Shown here: positions 23,513 to 35,986 of the stretch, one piece after another
Numbering within the stretch: the stretch's first letter is position 1
How the letters are laid out: each line of letters opens with the position of its first letter
Source of the DNA: Lethocerus indicus
Taxonomy: Eukaryota > Arthropoda > Insecta > Hemiptera > Belostomatidae
Assembly (NCBI GenBank): GCA_019843655.1
Contig: JACDQD010000007.1
Location: 26,120,365-26,184,364 of the forward strand
Direction: 5' to 3'
DNA length: 64,000 nucleotides
Notes under the pieces: model-generated
Database searches by the model: none
What the model was told of the DNA's origin: nothing
Seen by the model: only the letters and a program-made list of their open reading frames with translations
Translations under genes and position numbers: made by a program

Positions 23513-23514
<2 letters not shown>

Positions 23515-25904
23515 CATAGTTAATTTACAGTTGGTAGTTTCAAATACAACTGGGCCAGAGTCTATAAGGCTTAATTTTGATTGACGGATATAAACGAATG
23601 TCCCCACCAACATCTGCCTTATTGGAGCCCCATATCAACGCCCTCCGCGCAATTGTCTATTGTGTCGTCTTTTTATCTTTAATAATAGCCACTCAATAAA
23701 TTCAATATCGAATGTTGTTGTTGGAAGAATTTTAAAATTATATACATCGCTATAAAGACGCCGAACGTCTATCGCAAAACAGTTGACTATTGAACTATGT
23801 TTAGGCTGGCTTGATTATCGTGAATTAATTCGAGTACTTTCCTGTACGCCTCGAATTCTAGAAATTCATGAACAGGAAAACAGAACGCTCTCCTTATCTT
23901 CGCTCTGCTATTCTTCGCTATGAGTAAAGTGTTTTATGGCCGTTTGGCTGTAAAGCTACGAGAGCCAAAAGAGTTACAGTATTTCTGTTCCCTATTGCGA
24001 AGAAAATTAGATCGCTCAGACCAGTTGCGATGCGGTAAGCCCGTTTAAAATATAAAAGAAAAGTGTGACAGTTTTAAAGATACCGTTTAAAGAAGGACCC
24101 AACAAGCGTGGATCCGAGATAAGGACGTTTATATAACAAGTTTATTACTTGCACCGGGGTCACGCATTGTAACCGGCAATATCCCGAATGCGTTTATTAG
24201 CGTTATCTAATTTCCCTTTGGAATTTAACTCAGTCGATCCGAATAATGATTATTCAGAGGGGTCAGCTTAATTGTTTACGAACCCGCCGCATATGCGACC
24301 TACGCTTCTATTTCCAAACAATTAAATCGTTTCATCTCGCGATTGATTTGTTTGTTATTTCGTTAATTAATATCCGAGGGCCTGTTTTTAGAGCTTTCTG
24401 TTATATAATCGCGTAACGGAGTTTTATTATATTGTAATAATAATAAATAATTAGATTGAAGGATTCGAGAAAGTTCGAAAATACAAATTTACAATCGGAG
24501 AGAGAAACGCCATCTATTCAAAAATGATGCCGAGTAAAGGACACATAATTTAATATATATTTTAATATGAAAATAAATCTATTAAATATTAATATAATTA
24601 TTATTTTTCGAATTCAGTTTTTGTGTAATCTTCTTCCGCTGCTCGTCATCTTCAGCAGCTTTTTCGTCGACTGAGGTCAATGTTGGTGCTATATTTTTTG
24701 TACTGTTATAAACAATTTGGTGCTGATCTAGACACAGGGTGCGCTTCGTTTGTTCGTATCATTTTCACAACAATGGACAACAAAGTGAACTTGCAGGTCT
24801 CTCACTGCTGGCGGCGGGAAGCCAAAATCAACTCTCGAACGTTCTGCTCTCGAGTACTTCAATAGCGCCCACCTCCCCAGTCGAGTCTCACTAGCGGCTG
24901 TTCAATAAAATTATCGCCGATCAATTAGGAAATATTGATCGCGGCCGAATAATAAAATGAGTCCTGTTCACGATCCCCGATTTATATTAATGGGAGCCAC
25001 GGCCTCTCTCTCTCTGTGTCTCTCTATGCGATCTCGATGGGGCGTAGCCTGCCGGGCTCGGACCACTACTGAGTCAATGAGTTTGACACGGCCCAATTAA
25101 ATTCCCGACTCTTCCGATCGTGGGAAAATATTTACCCGCCAAAGTCACCCATCGTTAGCCATCATCATCACAGCTTCATCATCATTCGCTGATCTCCTTC
25201 TGCTATAATAGGACCGGTCCACAAAATTCTGCCTTAACATAATTTATGCCATAGCTAAAACAGGTTGAAGCTCTATTACTTGATTCAGTATCTTAAGTTA
25301 TAAATTAGTACACTGAAAATTTGCAATCAAAATAATCAACGTAACTTTTTAATCGATCGGAAGTTTAAAATTCTACCATATCTTGATATTAAGATTTGTA
25401 TTTAGAATGTTATACAAACAATAGAATGTTAAATTTGCAATTCGGCTCTAGATGGGCGTCTATTGCAATTGAGAAATTCCTTTCAATTGTAACTTATCCA
25501 GAACATCTCCGCCAATAATTGAGAACGGCGGTCTTATATCTTCATCAAGCTCTTCCAATGAATCGATTCAAGCTGGAAATTCAATTGGACATTCTTCTGA
25601 ACGAAGATTCGATCCTACCCCATGTCGAACGTTTCTATTCGTAATAACGTATTTTAAGGTCCATAGAAATGTACACGTGTTGGCTCCGAAGTCCGAACGG
25701 CCCTTAGGCCCTCTAGGCCTGGCGCCACCTGGCATACTACCCCACTTGATCTACCCAGTTTTTGAGTCCTGTTAACCGTAATAAGCGCACCAACATGATG
25801 AAAAAACTTAAACGCGTTACAATTAACTGAATTACATCGAAGAAAGATTGAGGTTGTACATTAGGAAACCCTCCAAATCCAGGACTTTAGTGATATTATT
25901 TTTT
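23513..25904. other. Non-coding; small hammerhead-family remnant
   Basis: The minus strand at 24631-24660 reads GCTGAAGATGACGAGCAGCG, matching the central part of the hammerhead-like family but without an intact GAAAC box. Otherwise nothing was recognised. Confidence 0.5.
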
Positions 25905-25975
25905 AATGAAATATTTTGTGTTAAATACTGCCCGGCAACTGTTTCTTTAACTGTTACTTTTGAATTAATTTTTTC
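25905..25975 (+). repeat. Dispersed repeat family B copy
   Basis: Shows TTAAATACTGCCCGGCAACT, GTTTCTTTAACTGTTACTTT and TGAATTAATTT. It retains the core best among plus-strand copies but lacks the left TTCATTC block. Confidence 0.75.
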
Positions 25976-27826
25976 ACTTAGAAATTCCTCTTCGGTCGGA
26001 CCCGATATTCCTTCAGTTGAAAAATTAAATCGAAAAAATTTAGTCTCACTATCCTGCGAAACGTCTCCGAAATCTATCCGAAGGACTCTGACGCACTGAT
26101 TAAGTAAGTCCGGAGTGATTATTACAGTTTTTCTGTTCTCCGGGTATTAACGAGCTGCGGAATTCTAAATGCATTAACCACTTCTAGTAAACTGTTTCTG
26201 CTAATATTCGCCGATATTCGTCCTTTACCAGTTTTTGTTTTCTACATTGATGAATGGAGCCTGGAATTTAATTCTGAATATCGGATCCAATATTGGGTTT
26301 GATGCTAGATCTGATAGCAAGTAGTTGAACTCGTCTAGGCACCGTCCTAGCGTCAAATACAATATCTTATCACCGGTCGAGAGGAATAAACACTGGCCTA
26401 ATCTAATCTAGGCCAAATAATGAATGTTTGGCCCGTGATAAAATATTTGATTCCGAGTTTACTTTCAACTCAATTAGTAGAAAAAGGCGTTTATTTTTCC
26501 ATTATTTATGAGGGGGGTATTTTTCAGAAAGTTCAGTTAGTGGCATTCCGCTTTGGGAGTTTTTAGTACGTTTTTATTACAGGGATCTCCACCTTAACAA
26601 ACCCCTAACAATAAAATACTTTATTCCAGACTGCTGAAAATAAGAAAACCAGAGTAAATCTTGCCAATATTCCATCCAATAAAAAGAACCCTTCGTAGCC
26701 ATGACACTTTCCCAATGAATTAACCTAAAATATAGTCATAACACTCCAAAACTTTAATACCAGGCCTAGCCTAGGACCAAAGACTTAAGCTAGAAGGACC
26801 AAATTAAATGTAAGGGTGTATATTCATAGAAGTCACTGAGTACAGCCAAATTCCAAGCCAGATACCAAAGATGGTTCCGACCTGGTCGTATAGATCTTGG
26901 CGAAAATAATGAGCCTCTGTTACCAAAGACAAAAGATGATTGTGTCACCGCCGGGGCCCTCATGGCTGCCCGCATGTCCCCGGGCACACAAGGACCCTAA
27001 GACCGGGATATAAGTCCTTCCCATTCTTTTTTCCCCCCTCCCGGTCGAGAGTAAAAAAAAAACAATAGAAAAACCTATTTCGGTGCACTAAATGTTCAGG
27101 AAATACCTCCGTCAATACTTTCTATCCGAGCGCCACAGAAGTGTCTCTTCCTTCCGCCACTGAGAGTACAGCGTCTCATGAAGGGGATTCTGGATATGCA
27201 AATGTAGTTGTTTGTCGTTTTTCCTCAACTTCTTGTAAGAGATTTCTCTTCCCAGGACTACCCGGCAGCTGCATTTTTCTGGGACTTTTGCAGGTACACG
27301 ATTTCAGGAGGGTAGATCATTGTAGGGGCGACAAATTGAGAGCATTCGGTTTTGGGTACTCAAAAGAAAGATCTGGCAGATTCGTGAGAAAAATATCTCG
27401 CTGTAGAATTTTCGCGCCTTTGCTCCTTCCTTCCCATCTCGCGGTGTGACATTCGATAGCCGGAAAAATGGAGGTGCAAGTGTTGCTACCTGGGTGCCTG
27501 GTGGTGAACGATCCACAACCGCGCGTTTTTTCCCCCGTAGTTCCCGGGACTGGAGAAATGGGGGCTGGGAAGACGCCGCTCGGGTTCCCACGTCCCCCAT
27601 GAGAGAAAGAGAGAGAGAGAGAGATCTGCTCCTTCCGAGGGCAGCTGTAAACGGTAATGGCCACCGGCTGTTGAGCCTAGTTTCCCGTCGATTAAGGGTT
27701 CCATCTTCTTTCCTTATACTTACATATAGAATATATTAGTTAAAGTATCGGTATTATTGAGCCTATACCTATAAAATTATGTTACTTGTATATTATGTTG
27801 TTTTACGTTCATTAACACAGAAAAAT
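25976..27826. other. Non-coding; (GA)n at 27601-27624
   Basis: Contains a short GA repeat. A junction TTTTGCAG/GTACAC at about 27293 resembles an acceptor fused to a donor, but its pyrimidine tract is interrupted. The GC-rich part 27140-27700 has overlapping frames on both strands with no recognisable protein. Confidence 0.5.
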
Positions 27827-27910
27827 TAAAAACCAACGGTAATTCCGTACAACAATGAAAATTTATTCCACCCTAAGATTAGCGGAAATGTCTTGCTACT
27901 CCCGACGTAT
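27827..27910 (+). repeat. Dispersed repeat C, copy 1
   Basis: Blocks AAAACCAACGGT, ACAACAATGAAAATTTATTC, AGATTAGCGGAAATGT and ACTCCCGA match the segment at 49700-49782 in the same order and spacing. No ends or duplications were identified, so the element type is unknown. Confidence 0.7.
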
Positions 27911-30240
27911 CCCGAAGTCCAACAAATGCTTGTTTCCCACCTTTGTTTGTTTCCTCGTTTAGCCGAACCCCCACATTACCGGGTAATGCGGCAAGGGTTA
28001 CAGAAAATGATAATTTCGGAAAAAAATTGCCGCATTATTTAGCCAACAAGCCGTCAACGCCACACGTAACGAAAATACCGGTACGCATTTTACATATTCA
28101 ACTTATTGAACTGCTCAGTGTGGCCCGGTCCAACTTCTAACTCAAGTTTGAGTTAGATCCTTTTTTTATTCTGATAGCCCGAACTCAAGTTTCGTTGATA
28201 AAATCTAGTTTGCCCTGATGAAAAAGTTAACAAGACATGTATTCGTATCTTAAATAAATTGTGAGTAGTCTCGGGGATTGAGAGGTGTGTTGTGCGCGTT
28301 GCATATTTAAAACGGCAGTGGACAGAGCGCGTTCAAATAGTCACTAATGTATTCCCGTTGAGTGAATGCCAAGAAAATACTGCGATCAATTTGCTTCAAT
28401 TATCATACCGCCTCAGATTCAGCACTAACGAGTTTGTGCCTCCAGTTTTTTTATGGGTGGGCGCCGATTATGATTTATTACTCGCTGTTTAATTGTCGCT
28501 ACGGTCGGTAGTCGTAGATGAATTGCGTACGCAGTTCGTTTATATGCAAATTTCGATAAAGTAAACTGAATGAATTCATTCTGTTAATTCTTCAGTTGTC
28601 CTATATTATATCAACATTCACCTACTTTTTCCTTAAGCTTAGAATTGAAACAATGAAAATTAGAATTGAAACAATATAGCAGAACCAGAAAATAAACCTG
28701 GGGCAACACAAATTTCGTCATCTCACAATAGTCAGTACCGTTCTCGGCATTATTAGCTATTTTACTATATTTTGAAAGGCCACTTACTGGAATAATCTCT
28801 ACAAAGAACTAACTAATATTTTGACTTTAACTGACAATTCTGGCTTTAGAGCGTAAGTTTAGAACAACGAAATTATCCACGAATTATTACGAACATTTGT
28901 GCACGAACACATTAATGTAGTTGAAATAGCGATTGCGGTATCGAAATCGTTTTAGTTAAGAGCCAATTACAGGCGAATAAACGACGTCCACAAGAATGAT
29001 GGTCATCATTCACCGATTCGGTATTATGCTAGGCCATTAAACCGGTTGACGACTGGGAATTCCCCCCTTCGATAATACGAAATGCGATAAACGTAGTAAT
29101 CGTTGTTTGGTCAAAATCCACGAATAACAGAACAGTGAGATGTACTCCCTCAGTGTTATCAATGAATTTCCCCGCGATTAATAACTTTTCAATGGCGGTG
29201 ACTGAATTATTCATTTTGTAGTAACGCAAAAAAAACACCTGGCCGCTGTTTACCATATCTTTCGGTCAGTGGAAGTAAACGAATTACACCTGCGTATCGC
29301 ACCCCATTCATGCTGTTTTCGTTAATGAAAATTGAGCAGGCGCGCTCCAGTAAGCAGGATACGCAGGATAGGCCACAAGAGGTGAATGTTTCTTGGACAA
29401 GGATAACGGCCAGTTATGACGAACCGCAAACGCGCCTAAAGGAGTTTAGAAAACAGGAACAGGTGCTTTGCATGGAAACGTAGTAAAGTATCCCCAATGA
29501 AGATTCCCGGTGAGAATAGAGCGAACTAAAGAAACCTTTATATTAAGTATTAGTAATCATCTATCACCGTGTTAGATACTGGCTTCGGGAACATGAAAAT
29601 TTTTAGAGTTTTTACTTGTTGTTTTGAGATTGTAGACTGTGTATATTGTGTTTCAACGGTGGTTTGCATCAACTGAAATTTGTAAAATCTGTTGTATAAG
29701 CAAGTTAACAGGCATTACTTTTTTGTGTTTACATTTGTAAACTGTTGGCAGTCTTGTTCATTATCACGAACTGAGACTGCCTGTCTCGAAAAGGTGAACC
29801 CTTCCGTTATGGACATAGTTCCGGTTTTGGCCATCAATTCGGAATTATCGATTTAAATCTGTCGGACACTTGACTTGGGGCGGGGTTTGGCCTTCTTCTC
29901 AGGTTTTCAGGGTTGATGAAAAACCCGAGCAGGTAAAGGGGAGGGGGACAGATGCTCCTCGAAGGACTTGTCTGAGCCGTGTTTGTACCCCGACTCCTGT
30001 GGGAAGTCTGAAGGAGCAAAAAGGTTTTCGGCCGAGTGCGTGAGGCGGCAGGTGGCCCCAGTTTTTGAGGGATTCTTGAGGATTTTGAAAAGAAAAAATA
30101 CTCGCCTTCAAAGGTCTAATATAAAGCGATAATAATAACAAAATTAAAAAAAACAGAGCCAAGTATTTCGCACGTTTCTATCTCGCGTCTTATAGAAACG
30201 TCTATACGGCCTGAGTTGATAATAGACAGATTTCTTTTGG
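27911..30240. other. Non-coding, nothing recognised
   Basis: A local direct duplication, TAGAATTGAAACAAT, occurs twice at about 28641-28676. No gene or element was recognised. Confidence 0.5.
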
Positions 30241-30330
30241 TTCATTCTTTCTACAGATCGGTATGTGTGAAAGCTATTTTCCAATACTGCCTGGTTCTTT
30301 AACCTTTACTTCTGAACAGGTTCTCCGCGC
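30241..30330 (+). repeat. Dispersed repeat family B copy
   Basis: Shows GGTTCATTCTTTCTACAG, TATGTGTGAAAG, CCAATACTGCCTGGTTCTTT and AACCTTTACTTCTGAACAGG. The start of a longer open frame overlaps this repeat. Confidence 0.75.
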
Positions 30331-30643
30331 GAATATTCGTTATGGACACTTCTCGGGAGGTTCCAATCGAAAGTTCTTCGAACCATCCTTAATGACCCAC
30401 TGGTATGCCCCCCCCCACGATGGATTAAACGCCATACATGACAATGTGCCATCATCGAGACAAACGTGGTTTCTTTATCGAGTCAAACATGTGATATATT
30501 GTACTTGTAACAGTTGTTACGTTGATTGTACAAATAATAAAGGGAAAAACTCAAGAAATACAGCCAGAAGGTGTTCGCGTTATCCGCACACCGACGGTTC
30601 TTGCCATCGAACAGAAGGCACCGAATGTTCTTGTGGTTCTTGA

Positions 30644-30979
30644 AAGAAGGAAAGGGATCCTTCGGTCATTTTCGAAGTCGAGAAGGATCCGTTTGAAGCT
30701 GGCCAGGACTCTCGTGTCCTTGATCCGCGGTGGCCGCGTCCTCGATTAAGGATGCCGTACGCGTCCTCGCACACGTACCCATCGGTCGCCTCCCAATCCT
30801 CCCGCCGCGTCAAGAGGAAATCGCTCCGATTAAACGAGGACGTTTTCTTTTATTTTCCGCCGATCCCATCGGGCATCATCGGTGTCCACTATCTTTTTGA
30901 TTTACGTTGGAAGAAGAATGGACAATATCGCTTTATTTCAATAGATTCTGTTTTATATTTTACACAACAACCAAATTAA
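30644..30979 (+). CDS. Open frame, possible exon fragment, unknown
   Basis: After an in-frame stop at 30641-30643 the same frame stays open for 111 codons. It begins KERDPSVIFEVEKDPFEAGQ, runs through a basic RRVKRKSLRLNED segment and ends FTQQPN. The frame before the stop is itself open for 126 codons from 30263, so about 239 codons carry a single stop. The DNA at 30580-30840 is GC-richer with C/G-rich third positions. No domain was recognised, an overlapping frame (30522-30749) is also open, and no strong splice site was found. It may be chance, or a damaged gene fragment. Confidence 0.22.
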   Translation, partial: KKERDPSVIFEVEKDPFEAGQDSRVLDPRWPRPRLRMPYASSHTYPSVASQSSRRVKRKSLRLNEDVFFYFPPIPSGIIGVHYLFDLRWKKNGQYRFISIDSVLYFTQQPN

Positions 30980-32513
30980 ATTATGAATATTGTCCGCCTG
31001 TCCGGAAAGACAGAGCGCAATTTTCGGATCGCCCGTGCGGTCGAACATTTCCTCTCCAATCCACTGGAGGGAATAACCGCTTTTTTACAATGAAATTTCA
31101 ACGCTTTGAATATTTCCCAGATTGCACTAGAGCTACAACAATCTTGTTTTACACCAGAGCCTAGAAGCGACTTCCGAAGCTCCATTAGGAGAAGCAACGG
31201 TCAATAATTCAATAATAATTGCCGCTGATTGAGCGATCGAAGAGACAAAGATTCATTGAAAGATCGATTCAGCATAATTGGACTGCAGAAGTACCGCAAT
31301 GTGAATCCTATTTGTAAAGAATTCAAAGCGTTCCAAGTATCTATATAACTGTGCCAGTTACTCTGATACCAATTTGAGTCTGAATTCTTCGGTTTATATC
31401 AGCTCTTAATAGTTTCACTGCCTTGTTAGTTGTCTGGACTTAATGGAATAAAATGTTTAATTATATATTATTTGCAGTATAATGACAAATATAAATAAGC
31501 GTTGACGTTTCGATTACCGACAGTAAGTCATGATTGCATAGTTGATTTAAATTTACTTATTATTTTAAAATATTCTACATATTGCGTAATTAGGTTCGAT
31601 ACACATAAAATATGTTTTGCTGCGAACTGGATTAAAATGATAGTAACCCATGGCTGGCTATATTAGAAAAGACTCGTAAGGAGAGCTATAAATCTACACA
31701 TTTATACACAAGTATATACATAGATGCATACAAACACACAGACTGAGTGGGGGCAGTCGAGTTAAACACGTGTCGGGCCGGCTGAAATGTTCTAATTGTG
31801 GGTTTGGACCGAGTCAGGTAATTAACTAATTAGGACCGTTAACTGGACCTTCTAATCTAAGCGGAACATTTGACCGAGATGGACAGAACGGACACATCTG
31901 GGCCTCGAGAAGCAATTCGAGAGTCTTATTGACACCGGGTAGTCCGTTCCGTATGGGGACGATATTACTTAAAATGAAAATAACTAGATACTGTGAAATG
32001 AATCGATGACTTCATGAAATGTTTTCGGGTGCGCAGCCAACTCAACAGGTTTTATTATCCGACTCAACCGATATCCCTTTCTTCATTTACAAAATATCTG
32101 ATACATTCAAGAGTTTAGTTACACCAATTCTGATGAAGTTTTTTTTATACTCCATTATTAATAATATACTTATAACTTTGTGTCTGCACTGTTGTATTTA
32201 ACAAACATAACTGAAATGTTATGTTAACGCATCATAAGAATTGGTGCACTACGGACATATGCCGCTATGGCGAGTCCTCCACCCCCATTTGAACAAGGGT
32301 TGGTGTGGGGGCTAGCCCTTACAAAGAGGATGTTTGTTGGAACAATTACAAACAACAATGGCGATCAGACTTACACATACCATTACATTTTCCTGAGGAT
32401 TGCTGTTGAAATCAATATGGGAATTTAATATTCATATTTTGCAAAAACGTTTTATTCAAATCGGTTTAGTGGCTTTTGATATTTTCGGGTAGAAAAAACC
32501 ATAATTTTATAAA
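30980..32513. other. Non-coding, nothing recognised
   Basis: AT-rich sequence up to the mariner insertion. No gene, repeat or splice pattern was supported. Confidence 0.55.
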
Positions 32514-32721
32514 TACGAGGTATGTTCAAAAAGTATCGCGAATTTTAGATTTCCGCGAAATAAGTATATTCAATCTACGGTTTTTTTGAAGCCTCATTTT
32601 TGTACATATGTATCTCACTTATGCCGACAATTTCAGCCGTCGTGAATGTTCAGTTAATCTTTTAAGCCGCTTTTCTTGCACGTTTTTTTGGTTCGTTTTC
32701 GTTTTTTACCCATTCCGGAAA

Positions 32722-32970
32722 ATGGATCGGAGAATCTGTGTCAAATTTTGTGCGGAGAACAAAATTAAGTGCGCGGAAGCGTATCGAATGTTGACTGTGG
32801 CATACGGTGAAGCCACCTTAGACCGAAGCGACGTTTATCGGCGGTACAAAGTGTTTTCGGAGCGCCGAGAAGACGCGAACGACGAAGGGCGTGCCGGACG
32901 CCCGAGGACGTCAAAAACGGGCAAAAAAATGGTGAAAGGACGACGCTACGCTAACAACTTGAGGAGATAA
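32722..32970 (+). pseudogene. Mariner transposase N-terminal fragment
   Basis: The frame begins at 32722 with MDRRICVKFCAENKIKC. I chose this Met because it matches the family start; the upstream residues from 32608 lie in the element's 5' untranslated part. Residues 1-60 match the first helix-turn-helix of mariner transposases, which binds the inverted repeats (pattern R-x-C-x-K-F-C ... A-Y-R-M-L ... D-V-Y-R-R-Y). EDANDEGRAGRPRTS follows, equivalent to the linker with the GRPR minor-groove motif. The frame then departs from the family and ends at a stop near 32970. The second helix-turn-helix and the three catalytic Asp residues are absent. It cannot act as a transposase but could in principle still bind ends. 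Confidence 0.9.
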
Positions 32971-32984
32971 AAACGGCATCGAAG

Positions 32985-33113
32985 ATGGAGCTTAACGAGA
33001 TCACAAAAAATGAATTTTTGAAGTGCTTTGAGGATTGGAAAAAACGTTGGCGCAAGTGTATAATATCTGGTGGGGATTACTTTGAAGGGGACAAAATAGA
33101 TATTCACAAATAA
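32985..33113 (+). pseudogene. Mariner transposase C-terminal fragment
   Basis: A 42-codon frame in a different phase from the N-terminal fragment. It holds the family C-terminus: FLKCFEDWKKRWRKC, then SGGDYFEGDKIDI and a stop. In intact mariners this segment follows the last catalytic Asp by roughly 100 residues. Joining of N-terminal and C-terminal parts with a frame change shows a large internal deletion plus later damage. The stop lies 19 bp before the right inverted repeat, as in full-length relatives. Confidence 0.92.
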
Positions 33114-33165
33114 ATAATTTTTGAAAAAACCCAAAATTCGCGATACTTTTTGAAGAGACCTCGTA

Positions 33166-35612
33166 TATATATATACAGTGGACAGTTTGTTGGTGGTTGT
33201 GATTGGATGGAAGATTGTGCTCATCATTGCGGGTTCATCATACTCTTGTACAACCGGCAGAGAGGTCCAACCAACTGTAGGCGGCCCTGGGGCGGAAACC
33301 GGGAGTTGGCCTGGAGCATGGGGAGGCGGGAACCCGACTTCCTTCCGAACAGGAACATCACGGTTCGGAAAATATCAGATTGCGCTCAGGCTTTTTTTTG
33401 AGTCTCGTTTTAGGGGAGAATCCGTCAGGAACGTGAACCCGGGTTCGTTTTTTTCGATTCAGGTTTCACCGCCATATTTATTCAATAGCTAATTTTATTT
33501 ATTATTTATCTGTTGCAATAATTCTTTTATTACAATTGTTTTTTACCATCTTTCTCTCGACACTACGACACTGCAGCGTCCTTCCGATTGCCTGTACGTT
33601 TAATAAACATTTACACTCATGTTAAACAACAGTAAGACTCCTGGACAAACAGATCACAACTGTCACTAACGAACAAATTATTAATTTACAACTGTATTTT
33701 AAAACCTAACTGGGCGTACATAGAAATAAAAATCATATTTCTATAAATTTTTACGGATTATTTGTTAAAGCATAAATGAAAGTTTAGCTTATATACATGT
33801 ACAGTGTACAATAATCGCGCAGGGACATTACAAAGTTTCAACTAAACTCTGTACAAAGTTAAGTTAACTGTGATTATAGTTTTCTCTTTGCAATAAAGAC
33901 GAATCAACCTATAAACTGACAAAACTGCCAAGTCCGAGATAGTTCATAATTTAACTCTGGCTAATTAACCTTATAATGTGGATATAATTTTAAGAAAAAT
34001 TTAAACTTGGAATTTCGGCGGCGGCTAAGAATGTTTCATTCGTCTGAGACTATAAGGCGTCGCCTGGTGACGGAGAAGCAAAATAAAAAAAAAACCAAGA
34101 GAAACCGAGCAACATATGTCCGTGAGTGATGAGCCATTACGCCTTTCTTAAACGGCTTTTTAACTCTGTAAACTTGTAATAACTCACGCTTTATCGTTGG
34201 ACATTGGTCGCCCCGCGTAATGGAATCGAGGTTTTCAGAGATAATTCTTATCAAACGTCATACGTATTAAATAATTGATCCGATAACAAAATCTTATGCA
34301 CGCGCAGGCAGGTGTGGTGGACAGGATTTCGCTCTGCGCGTCTATAGAAATACCGATTATTTGTAAACTGTTAAATTTCCTAGTATTTTACGTTCCATTT
34401 AGGAAACTGTGTAGAAATCAATAAGAATTCTTGAACTTCGGATAGACCGGTCTAGCGCTGTGGAAACGAGTATTTCTAGCGCGGCGATAACGAACACAAT
34501 TGTTACAGCAGCGATTGCAGAGAAGAATGAATTGATTGTAAAAATTTTCCCTGAACGCGGCGTGCAGAAAGAGCAAACTGTGAAATTGTTGAACAATGGT
34601 TGTTGCTGTTGCGAGGAAAATTAAAAAGAGAAATGGCGGGAAATTGTTGTTGGAAGCGTAGAGCCGGAAGTGCGGACGGAAGCGCAGGTTGTTAAAATGA
34701 ATGGTCCAATCCTTCCCTAATGGAAAATGGAAAACCGATTAACGAGTCATTGTCGAACGACCGATTGGAAAATTCCGGCCCAAAATAAGGTTCCAATTAT
34801 CTGGAATATTGTAAATTTATAAATCTGAACTGCGGCAATCGGGGATGAATATGTGGTTGGTCTAGTTTCAATTGAGGTTAGCTGATATCGTTTGCCGAGA
34901 TAACGGCTCTGTATATTAAAAATTATTATGTCCAATTAAATAATTATTGATTCTTGCAATTAATTTTTCGTTTCCTTCCTTGTAACATCCTTCAGGCAGG
35001 ATATGCTCATATACTGCTTTAGTCAATCTTAGTTGGAAGAAGTGTTCCATTCAAACCAATTTTACACCTTATGTCTTTTAGCCTATCTTTATGTGTAATT
35101 ATATACATATACATAAATGTTAGTTTATGTATAGAAATAATAGGTATTGTCGAGGTTAATTGTATGTTGAATAAGTGCAATTAAAATTAGGTTTAATAAA
35201 TTTTCCTTATATAAGGTATTCTTGTGGAAGAACTTAAGGGTTGAGGGAGTTTAAAATTCCGCTCTGGAACGCTAAATCAAGAAATTTACAACTAATTTTT
35301 TCATTTTTTACATTTCTACATGATAATTGTTAAGAGTATACAGTACGCTTAAACATAAATTTCGGTTAGTATAGACTTACTTAAAATATTTACAGTCTGT
35401 GTTTTGAATAATCATAAAAGAATTACAATGATTTGTATTCACTCGCCTACTTTCAACCGCTCTTAGTATTACAGCTGTGCAGTTAACACGACAGTGTAGT
35501 GTTTCCGCTTGCAGCTTCCTTCCCATTTTCAGGGAATACGGTCCCCCTTTAAAACGAGTTTCCGTCCTCCGAAACGCGTATTTCTGTTCTGTGTTTCTGC
35601 GCACCTCCGCAG
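33166..35612. other. Non-coding, nothing recognised
   Basis: Contains a palindrome AGACCGGTCT at 34444-34453 inside GATAGACCGGTCTAGCGCTG, which overlaps the dispersed ACCGGTCTAGC motif. Otherwise AT-rich with no supported gene. Confidence 0.5.
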
Positions 35613-35708
35613 TATATGACGTCTCCGATTGTTCGCGAACCCGAAGAAGAGCAGTTGGCACAGTTTGCGAAAGCTCGGAGGAGGTGGATGAGCGACGACC
35701 CAGCGAAG
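35613..35708 (+). CDS. Candidate 96-nt internal exon, unknown protein
   Basis: Positions 35581-35612 form a textbook 3' splice site: TTTCTGTTCTGTGTTTCTGC, then CACCTCCGCAG. The following 32 codons read YMTSPIVREPEEEQLAQFAK and then ARRRWMSDDPAK, and end at a 5' splice site AAG/GTGCGG. The exon is exactly divisible by three, so it could be a phase-0 cassette exon. If the donor is not used, the frame stops four codons later (TAA at 35718-35720). The peptide is a charged helix followed by a basic-aromatic RRRW and an acidic turn. I cannot assign a family. The neighbouring 131-codon frame on the other strand has no splice support and is probably its shadow. Confidence 0.45.
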
Positions 35709-35943
35709 GTGCGGCCCTAATATGAGTGGAACCACTGTTACAGATTAACCGGCGTTTCCGGTGAACGCTCAACGCCGATTAGAGAGCCACACTAACAGCT
35801 GTTATTATTTTCATTGATGGCCGAAAATAAAAAGTTACGGGTATTCATAAAAAGCAATCATTTTTTCCGACTCTAATGGCGCCGTTATCATAACGGGATC
35901 CCCCCGGTTCTGCGAAACTGTTGATCCGCTGGAAGGTTCCAAC

Positions 35944-35986
<43 letters not shown>

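Larger units (their letters stand above)
32514..33165 (+). mobile_element. Internally deleted mariner element with TA duplication
   Basis: Terminal inverted repeats of 31 bp lie at 32516-32546 and 33133-33163 and differ at two positions. Each begins CGAGGT and contains TCAAAAAGTATCGCGAATTT. The element is flanked by TA at 32514-32515 and 33164-33165, the expected Tc1/mariner target duplication. It is 648 bp, about half the usual 1.3 kb. Inside are the first and last parts of a mariner transposase, without the D,D34D catalytic core. It is therefore non-autonomous; it could be moved only if an intact relative exists elsewhere. Confidence 0.95.
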
